Source: an uncultured Chloroflexota bacterium
Lineage (GTDB): Bacteria > Chloroflexota > Limnocylindria > Limnocylindrales > CSP1-4
Direction of reading: 5' to 3'
Length of the DNA stretch: 12,495 nt
Assembly: GCA_903928275.1 (NCBI GenBank)
Contig: CAIYQJ010000186.1
Location: 1 to 12,495, forward strand
This document shows positions 6,811 to 11,024 of this stretch, in pieces (within the stretch, counting starts at the first letter, position 1; every line of letters begins with the position of its first letter). Made by a program: the position numbers and the translations under genes. The notes beneath the pieces were generated by a model, which was given only the letters and a program-made list of their open reading frames with translations, was not told where the DNA came from and searched no databases.

Positions 6811-7386
6811 ATGACGAGCACCATCGCCCCCGACTCGCTCCCGTTCACCGGAGACGCCGAGGCGGACGCGCTCATCGCGCGCGACCCGCTCGCACTCCTC
6901 ATCGGCTTCGAGCTGGACCAGCAGGTGCCGCTGCAGAAGGCGTTCCGCGGCCCTCTCGAGCTGTCACGACGGATCGGCGGGCTCGACGCGCGCGCCATCG
7001 CCGCGATGGACCCGACGATCCTCGAGGCGGCCTTCCGGGAGAAGCCCGCGCTCCATCGGTTCCCCGGGACGATGGCCGGTCGCGTCGGGGAGCTGTGCCG
7101 CCACGTGACCGCCACGTACGGTGGGGACGCCTCCCGGATCTGGACGGAGGCGCGGGACGGTCGGGAGCTGGAGGCGCGCCTCCTCGCCGTCCCCGGGATC
7201 GGCCCGATGAAGGCGAAGTCGCTCATCGCGATCCTCGCGCGCCGGTACGGCGTGCGGCCGCCCGGCTGGGAGGATGTCGCGCCCACGTATCCCACGCTGG
7301 CGGATGTCGATTCCGCCGAGGCGCTTGCGCGCTACCAGGACCAGAAGCGCACACACAAGGCGTCGCTCCGGGCCGCCGGGGGCTGA
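6811..7386 (+). CDS. Small HhH-GPD family protein (DNA-repair-like, function unproven)
   Basis: A 191-residue soluble protein of the small uncharacterised HhH-GPD group related to base-excision DNA glycosylases (endonuclease III, AlkA). The helix-hairpin-helix is VPGIGPMKAKSLI at residues 127-139, and the N-terminal half (IGFELDQQVPLQKAFRGPLEL) fits the family's start. Endonuclease III has Lys after PGVGR and a catalytic Asp in VDTH. Here the aligned Lys position reads Met133, with Lys134 next to it, and there is no VDTH; the nearest acidic pair is ED in GWEDVAP. It may therefore be a monofunctional glycosylase or a non-catalytic DNA binder. The ATG is well supported by AGGAG, 6 nt before it. 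The gene follows the lipid kinase by 83 nt on the same strand; there may be a read-through transcript. Confidence 0.8.
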   Translation: MTSTIAPDSLPFTGDAEADALIARDPLALLIGFELDQQVPLQKAFRGPLELSRRIGGLDARAIAAMDPTILEAAFREKPALHRFPGTMAGRVGELCRHVTATYGGDASRIWTEARDGRELEARLLAVPGIGPMKAKSLIAILARRYGVRPPGWEDVAPTYPTLADVDSAEALARYQDQKRTHKASLRAAGG

Positions 7387-7462
7387 CCGTCGGCCGTTCG
7401 CGCCGGCCGCCGGGGCCGCGTCGCCCAACGCCGATGCCGCGTCCCCGCCGGACCGTGATGTA

Positions 7463-7491
7463 GTTGCTCGCACAAGTATCGGGCGACCAAC
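7463..7491. promoter_or_regulatory. Imperfect inverted repeat before the DUF385 gene
   Basis: GTTGCTCG and CGACCAAC, 13 nt apart, pair at 7 of 8 positions. The element ends 18 nt before the ATG at 7510, just ahead of the Shine-Dalgarno, where a repressor would block transcription. It may be chance. It does not match the MarR palindromes downstream. Confidence 0.25.
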
Positions 7492-7509
7492 AACCACGGA
7501 GGGGGATCC

Positions 7510-7893
7510 ATGGACGACGCGGTTCGAGCGGCGCTCACGCACGGCGAGGTCATCGACATCACCACCACCGGGCGGAAGTCCGGCGAGCCACGTCGGATCG
7601 AGATCGTCTACCACGTGATCGACGGACGGATCTTCATCTCGGGGATGCCGCGGGCCGCCGCGCGCCGCGCCTGGATCGCGAACCTCGAGGCGGACCCGCG
7701 CCTGACGTTCCACCTGAAGGGGACGGTCGTCGCGGACCTCCCCGCACACGCCCGGATCGTCGACGATCCCGCGGAGCGGCGGGCGGTCCTCTCGCGCGTG
7801 GCGCAGGCCTGGAACAGGACGGACCTGGATGCGATGGTGGCCCACAGTCCCCTCATCGAGGTGACGATCGACGAGACCGCCGCGGCGGTCTGA
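7510..7893 (+). CDS. DUF385/Ddn-like deazaflavin-linked oxidoreductase
   Basis: A 127-residue split-barrel protein of the nitroreductase/deazaflavin-dependent family (DUF385, related to Mycobacterium Ddn). Characterised members use reduced F420 to reduce quinones or nitro compounds. The signature TTGRKSGEPR (19-28) followed by an IEIVYHVIDGRIFISG strand pair is clear, and the WIANLEADPRLTFHLKG block is the family's second landmark. A very strong Shine-Dalgarno (GGAGG, 7 nt) supports the ATG. It is one of two F420-associated families in the window. The next gene is a MarR regulator 131 nt downstream with palindromes between them, but I cannot show that MarR controls this gene. Some relatives bind flavin or heme rather than F420, so the cofactor is inferred. 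Confidence 0.82.
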   Translation: MDDAVRAALTHGEVIDITTTGRKSGEPRRIEIVYHVIDGRIFISGMPRAAARRAWIANLEADPRLTFHLKGTVVADLPAHARIVDDPAERRAVLSRVAQAWNRTDLDAMVAHSPLIEVTIDETAAAV

Positions 7894-7969
7894 TCCGGCC
7901 CGCGACAGCCGCGCGACGATCGTCCGCGAGTGGTCGGGCGTCCGCGAGTCGCCGGCCGATAGCGTCGTG

Positions 7970-7982
7970 TGCGACGGTCGCA
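7970..7982. promoter_or_regulatory. Upstream palindrome of the marR promoter
   Basis: TGCGAC-G-GTCGCA is a perfect 13-bp palindrome ending 4 bp before the -35-like TTGACC. With the palindrome at 8012-8026 it brackets the promoter. An overlapping hairpin CGTCG-TGTG-CGACG (7963-7976) uses part of the same bases. Candidate binding site for the MarR protein encoded next. Confidence 0.42.
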
Positions 7983-7986
7983 TCGG

Positions 7987-8013
7987 TTGACCCCGAAGGG
8001 CTCTGGTGAGAAT
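7987..8013 (+). promoter_or_regulatory. Predicted promoter of the marR gene
   Basis: TTGACC (7987-7992) is followed by GAGAAT (8008-8013, 15-nt spacer) or GAATGT (8010-8015, 17-nt spacer). Either places the start near 8020-8022, only a few bases before the ATG at 8025, so the mRNA would be almost leaderless. That fits the lack of a well-spaced Shine-Dalgarno. Confidence 0.42.
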
Positions 8014-8026
8014 GTCGTGACGACAT
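8012..8026. promoter_or_regulatory. Candidate autoregulatory operator over the marR start codon
   Basis: ATGTCGT-G-ACGACAT is a perfect 15-bp palindrome covering the predicted -10/start point and the first two bases of the MarR start codon. MarR dimers usually bind 15-20 bp palindromes in their own promoters. A further half site (CGACGACA) follows at 8032-8039. Confidence 0.55.
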
Positions 8027-8660
8027 GGTCGCGACGACAGATCACGCGAAGATCCCACCCGGACCCGGACTCGGACCCGGACCCGCCGACGGCGGTGCGG
8101 CCCGGACGCTCGACGACGGCCGCGAGATGTCACCCGACGACGCGGCGCGGGTGGTCGCCCGTCTCTTCCAGGTCGTCTACCGCCGCTACCACTCCGCGCG
8201 GAGTCTCGCGAGCGGCGGGGAGCTGCCGATCACGCGCCGCGGCCTCGAGGTCCTCATCCACCTCGGGTCCGCCGGGCCGCTCACGATCGGCGAGCTGGCG
8301 ACCCACCTGGGCCTCCGCCGCAACTCGACCTCGGAGCTGGTGGCACGGCTGGAGGACAAGAGCCTCGTCGCGCGCATCCGGGACGAGCGCGACGAGCGTC
8401 GAGTGCTCGTGTGGCTGACGGACGCGGGCCGCGACGTCGTCGCCCGCGTGGGCCAGGTGCTCGCGCCGGACCTGCTCGCCCAGGTGATGGGGTCTCTCGC
8501 CCCGCGCGACCGCGCGACCGTCGTCAGGGGCTTCGAGCTGCTGGCGGGCGCGGAGACGCCGGCTGCCCCACCGATCGTCGCTGCGCCCGACTCCGCGACG
8601 GCCGCGGCACGTCCGCCTCGCCCCACGCATCGCGCACCCATGGAAGGAGGTCCCACATGA
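8025..8660 (+). CDS. MarR family transcriptional regulator
   Basis: A 211-residue winged-helix DNA-binding protein. MarR proteins act as dimers, usually repressing their own operon until a small molecule or oxidant releases them. The core is ARVVARLFQVVYRRYH (dimer helix), LTIGELATHLGLRRNSTSELVARLEDKSLV (helix-turn-helix, about 86-115), the wing DERDERRVLVWLT, and a return dimer helix. Outside the core are a Gly/Pro-rich N-terminal stretch from a hexanucleotide repeat (residues 13-20) and an Ala/Pro-rich C-terminal tail of about 40 residues; both look disordered. The ATG at 8025 lies in a perfect palindrome with a promoter just ahead; Met35 (MSPDDAARVV) is an alternative start nearer the fold. 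The stop overlaps the start of the zinc-ribbon gene (ATGA). No sensing cysteine or ligand pocket can be named. Confidence 0.88.
   Translation: MVATTDHAKIPPGPGLGPGPADGGAARTLDDGREMSPDDAARVVARLFQVVYRRYHSARSLASGGELPITRRGLEVLIHLGSAGPLTIGELATHLGLRRNSTSELVARLEDKSLVARIRDERDERRVLVWLTDAGRDVVARVGQVLAPDLLAQVMGSLAPRDRATVVRGFELLAGAETPAAPPIVAAPDSATAAARPPRPTHRAPMEGGPT
8061..8084 (+). repeat. Hexanucleotide repeat GGACCC, four units
   Basis: Four consecutive 6-bp units (GGACCC, GGACTC, GGACCC, GGACCC) in the MarR coding frame encode a Gly-Pro type linker at residues 13-20. Gain or loss of a unit would keep the frame and only change linker length. Confidence 0.6.
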
Positions 8661-8920
8661 CCACGCCTGCGACCTTCGGCTCCCGCTGCGACAGCTGCGG
8701 CATGCCTCTCGCCACCGTCGCCGACCATGCGCTCGGTGATCCGGCCAGTCCCTATTGCAGGTTCTGCACGAAGGAGGACGGCACGCTCCAGCCGCGCGAC
8801 GAGCGACTGGAGCGCTTCACGCAGTGGGCCATGAAGCAGGACGGCCTCGACTACGACAGCGCTCGTGCGCAGGCCGCCGCCTACATGGCCACGATGCCCG
8901 CCTGGCGCGCGGAATCCTAG
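8657..8920 (+). CDS. Small zinc-ribbon protein coupled to MarR
   Basis: An 87-residue protein with a CxxC...CxxC zinc ribbon (C11, C14, C34, C37) in the form SCGMPL...YCRFC, matching the putative zinc-ribbon family (Pfam Zn_ribbon_2-like). A helical C-terminal half (ERFTQWAMKQDGLDYDSARAQAAAYMATMPAW) follows. The family's function is unknown; such small proteins often accompany regulators, and protein or nucleic-acid binding is a guess. Its ATG overlaps the MarR stop by 4 nt, with a near-ideal AAGGAGG 6 nt before it inside the MarR gene, so the two are co-transcribed and translationally coupled. The TAG stop overlaps the stop of the convergent DUF3037 gene in a shared CTAG, so there is no space for a terminator between them. 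Confidence 0.85.
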   Translation: MTTPATFGSRCDSCGMPLATVADHALGDPASPYCRFCTKEDGTLQPRDERLERFTQWAMKQDGLDYDSARAQAAAYMATMPAWRAES

Positions 8921-9456
8921 CTCTGCCCCTGGCGGTCTCGGCCGCCCGGCCACGAAGTGGTCGGCCCGTCGCCGCGTGCCTCGTGGTCCGCCGCGGTGTC
9001 CCCCCAGTCACCGGCCGGCGGCTCCGTGCCCGGCCCGGCCCCGGCGCCGCGCGCGCCGGGCTCCGGCACCAGGACCAGCGTCCGGAACAGGTGCTCCAGC
9101 GTGCCGGCCGGATCGGACGTCATCCCCGTGTGGACGTCCGACGGCTGGACGACCGTGCTGCTCGGCGACACGAGCCAGTGGAAGCGCTCGGGCTGGGAGA
9201 GCAGGGCGATCGGGCCGGCCGCGGGGTCGCCGGCCGCGATGTGCGGGATCGCGTCGAGGTGGCGGCGGATCTCGACCTCGTCGCAGTCAGGCGCGAGCGC
9301 CAGGAGGCGCGCCGTGTCGAGCGTGACACGCGCCGCGAGGAAACGCCTCGGCCGGCAGCCCACGATGACCCCGGCGTTGATCGCCTCGCCGCGCTCCACG
9401 TGCGGGACTACCCGGACGATCGCGTAGGCGAATGGGCTACGCCGCGTCGCGGGCAT
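8917..9456 (-). CDS. DUF3037 family protein, partner of the HipA-like kinase
   Basis: A 179-residue soluble protein. The start FAYAIVRVVPHVERGEAINAGVIVGC (from residue 9) matches the DUF3037 family opening (YAVVR-VP---RGE-xNxGV-type pattern); its biochemical role is unknown. The middle block PIALLSQPERFHWLVSPSSTVVQPSDVHTG, then LEHLFRTLV, is the other conserved part. The last roughly 35 residues are Gly/Ala/Asp-rich and probably disordered. The ATG at 9456 has a strong GGGAGG 6 nt ahead. It overlaps the 3' end of the HipA-like kinase gene by 20 nt, so both are one operon, and the pair occurs together in other bacteria as far as I recall. A role as regulator, adaptor or substrate of the kinase is inference only. 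Confidence 0.82.
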   Translation of the reverse strand: MPATRRSPFAYAIVRVVPHVERGEAINAGVIVGCRPRRFLAARVTLDTARLLALAPDCDEVEIRRHLDAIPHIAAGDPAAGPIALLSQPERFHWLVSPSSTVVQPSDVHTGMTSDPAGTLEHLFRTLVLVPEPGARGAGAGPGTEPPAGDWGDTAADHEARGDGPTTSWPGGRDRQGQS

Positions 9457-10213
9457 GTTCAACCTCCCCGACGAACGCCCGCGGCGCCTCGATCCTCGCC
9501 ATGAGGTAGTCCACGTACGCGCGCCGATGCGACGCGGGGTCCGGCAATCCCGCCTCGGGGACGAGCCAGTCGTCCGGGACCGCGGCGACGATCGACGTGA
9601 CCAGCTCCGCCGTGACGAGCGGGGCCAGCCGCGCGTCCGCCTGCTCGATCGATCCGGCGACCGGCAGGAGGACATGGTCGCGTAGCAGCGGGAAGGGTCG
9701 CCGCGCGTGCTCCGCGGGGTCGCGCCACGTGTGGTGCACGTACAGCGCCGCGCCGTGATCGATGAGCCAGAGCCGCCGGTGCCAGACGAGCATGTTGACG
9801 TTGCGCGGCGTCCGGTCCGGGTTCATGACGAAGCCATCGAACCAGACGATCTCCGCCGCGAGGTCCGGCGCGGGTGCGTCCGCCGCCGGTGCGTAGGGAA
9901 GGGCACCCGGGAGGAAGTCGAGGCCCACGTTCGTGCCGGGGCTCCGGTTCAGCAGGTCGCGGATCTCCTCGTGCGGCTCCGCGGCGCCGAGCGCCGGGTC
10001 GAACTCCACGAGCACGATCTCCGGCACGGGCAGCCCGAGCGCTCGCCCGATCTCGCCCGCGATGACCTCGGCCACGAGCGCCTTGGGACCCTGGCCGGCG
10101 CCGCGGAACTTCGCGACGTACAGGCCGTCGTCATCGGCCTCCACGATCGCGGGCAGGGAGCCGCCCTCCCGGAGCGGCGTGACGTACCGGGTCGCGGTCA
10201 CGGTTCGGAGCAT
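9437..10213 (-). CDS. HipA-like kinase domain protein
   Basis: A 258-residue protein of the short HipA-like kinase group (HipA_2-type), without the N-terminal subdomain of classical HipA. Visible kinase elements are an ATP-lysine in LYVAKFRGAGQGPKAL (K35), a possible helix-C Glu (E49), the catalytic loop DRTPRN (D133 to N138, with the same D-x4-N spacing as the catalytic loop of E. coli HipA) and the magnesium-binding LIDHG (D152, DFG equivalent). E. coli HipA phosphorylates glutamyl-tRNA synthetase and causes growth arrest; this short group's substrate is unknown. No HipB-type helix-turn-helix antitoxin gene is adjacent; instead the DUF3037 gene overlaps its end by 20 nt. The ATG has no Shine-Dalgarno but a TACACT box 6 nt upstream, suggesting a leaderless mRNA. 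Confidence 0.8.
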   Translation of the reverse strand: MLRTVTATRYVTPLREGGSLPAIVEADDDGLYVAKFRGAGQGPKALVAEVIAGEIGRALGLPVPEIVLVEFDPALGAAEPHEEIRDLLNRSPGTNVGLDFLPGALPYAPAADAPAPDLAAEIVWFDGFVMNPDRTPRNVNMLVWHRRLWLIDHGAALYVHHTWRDPAEHARRPFPLLRDHVLLPVAGSIEQADARLAPLVTAELVTSIVAAVPDDWLVPEAGLPDPASHRRAYVDYLMARIEAPRAFVGEVEHARDAA

Positions 10214-10219
10214 GGAGCG

Positions 10220-10225
10220 AGTGTA
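10220..10225 (-). promoter_or_regulatory. Leaderless -10 element of the HipA-like kinase operon
   Basis: On the minus strand TACACT ends 6 nt before the ATG at 10213, placing the transcription start at the start codon. No Shine-Dalgarno lies between. No -35 is evident. It is the third leaderless-like promoter in the window. Confidence 0.45.
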
Positions 10226-10285
10226 CGAGCGCGGGCGTCACCGGGACGGCCCCACCCTTCTCCGGCCTGCGGACGCGACCGGAGC

Positions 10286-10381
10286 GCATCCGCCCGGCCC
10301 TGCCGCGGCGCATCCGCCCGGCCCGGGCGCGACGCATCCGCCTGGCCCTGGCGCTGCGCATCCGCCCGGCCGACCGGGCAG
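10286..10381. repeat. Four 24-bp tandem repeats upstream of the cytosine deaminase promoter
   Basis: Units start at 10286, 10310, 10334 and 10358, an exact 24-bp period. The first 14 bases, GCATCCGCCCGGCC, are constant except for one C-to-T at position 10 of unit 3; the remaining 10 bases vary. The array sits in the divergent gap between the kinase and deaminase promoters and ends directly at the TACAGT box. A constant core with variable spacer looks like a row of protein-binding sites more than a simple slippage repeat. A 6-bp inverted repeat (CTCCGG/CCGGAG, 10260-10284) precedes it. Confidence 0.75.
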
Positions 10382-10387
10382 TACAGT
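10382..10387 (+). promoter_or_regulatory. Predicted -10 element of the cytosine deaminase gene
   Basis: TACAGT matches the -10 consensus at the strongest positions (TA...T) and gives a start near 10394 and a leader of about 75 nt. The last 24-bp repeat lies where a -35 would be, so activator-dependent transcription is possible. Confidence 0.4.
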
Positions 10388-10389
10388 GA

Positions 10390-10459
10390 CCCTGGGGCTG
10401 ACCAGGGATCGACAGAGCGCCCCTGCAGACCGCAGCGAGGCGCTCGGAGGGCCCCAGGG
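10390..10459 (+). promoter_or_regulatory. Structured 5' leader with mutually exclusive stems over the RBS
   Basis: Fold A: a 9-bp outer stem CCCTGGGGC (10390-10398) with GCCCCAGGG (10451-10459), a middle 7-bp stem GAGCGCC (10415-10421) with GGCGCTC (10439-10445), and an inner 4-bp stem CTGC/GCAG (10423-10426, 10432-10435). Fold B: the same CCCTGG (10390-10395) pairs with CCAGGG (10402-10407) over a 6-nt loop, freeing 10451-10459. The Shine-Dalgarno (GGGAG, 10457-10461) is partly buried in fold A and free in fold B. This is the layout of a translational switch. If transcription really starts near 10394 rather than at or before 10390, the 5' arm is shortened. The motif matches no riboswitch class I recognise. 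Confidence 0.45.
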
Positions 10460-10467
10460 AGACGCAG

Positions 10468-10914
10468 ATGGACGACCGGGAGTTCCTTGCGGTGGCGATG
10501 GAGCAGGCACGGATCGGGCGTGCCGAGGGCGGTGTCCCGATCGGCGCGGCGCTCGTCATCGACGGGGCCGTGGTGGGCGTGGGGCACAACCGCCGCGTCC
10601 AGCTCGGCAGCGCGATCCGCCACGGGGAGACGGACGCGCTCGAGAACGCCGGCCGGCTGCCGGCGTCGGCCTACCGACGCGCCACGATGTACACCACGCT
10701 CTCGCCCTGCGACATGTGCAGCGGTGCGATGCTGCTCTACGGGATCCCGCGGGTCGTCCTCGGCGAGCGCCGGACCTTCGTCGGCGCGGAGGATCTCCTG
10801 CGCTCGCGCGGCGTCGAGGTCGTGGATCTCGACTCGGCCGAGTGCGTCGAGCTGATGGCCGGCTTCATCCGCGAACGCCCCGACGTCTGGAACGAGGACA
10901 TCGGCGAGGAGTAG
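10468..10914 (+). CDS. Yeast-type cytosine deaminase (zinc-dependent CDA fold)
   Basis: A 148-residue zinc deaminase. It resembles fungal cytosine deaminase Fcy1 over its whole length rather than bacterial CodA, which is an unrelated amidohydrolase. The zinc site is H52 with catalytic E54 (HGE) and C81/C84 (PCDMC). EGGVPIGA (20-27), GHN with N41, LENAGRLP, YTTLSPCDMCSGAMLLYGIPR, and the C-terminal ERPDVWNEDIGE with D144 all match residues of the Fcy1 pyrimidine pocket. The expected reaction is cytosine to uracil plus ammonia in pyrimidine salvage, in the cytoplasm. The ATG has GGGAG 6 nt ahead, partly within a predicted stem. Other nucleobase or pterin-like amines remain possible substrates. 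The gene stands alone between two tandem-repeat arrays. Confidence 0.88.
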   Translation: MDDREFLAVAMEQARIGRAEGGVPIGAALVIDGAVVGVGHNRRVQLGSAIRHGETDALENAGRLPASAYRRATMYTTLSPCDMCSGAMLLYGIPRVVLGERRTFVGAEDLLRSRGVEVVDLDSAECVELMAGFIRERPDVWNEDIGEE

Positions 10915-10950
10915 GCGGCGGACGGGCGGGCGACGCTGGTCGCCGGCCGC

Positions 10951-11013
10951 CGCTCGCCACGCCGGCCACACCGCTCGCCACGCCGGCCGCCCCGCCGGCC
11001 ACGCTGGCCGCCG
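10951..11013. repeat. 21-bp tandem repeat, about three copies, in a convergent gap
   Basis: Units start at 10951, 10972 and 10993. The first two share CGCTCGCCACGCCGGCC and the third matches the second at 17 of 21 positions. The array fills most of the 110-bp gap between the deaminase stop and the stop of the convergent hydrolase. GGCC and CCGG motifs recur, giving strong self-pairing potential. No U-tract terminator is seen. Confidence 0.6.
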
Positions 11014-11024
11014 GGTCCCCCGCG

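Noticed and set aside
9437..10213. Classical hipBA toxin-antitoxin locus
   Set aside because: No HipB-type helix-turn-helix gene is next to the kinase, and the kinase lacks the N-terminal subdomain of HipA; the neighbouring gene is DUF3037.
10260..10284. Terminator or attenuator for the kinase operon from CTCCGG/CCGGAG
   Set aside because: Only 6 bp with a 13-nt loop, upstream of the promoter and without a T-run.
10286..10381. CRISPR array
   Set aside because: The unit is 24 bp in total with no room for spacers of usual length, and there are no cas genes.
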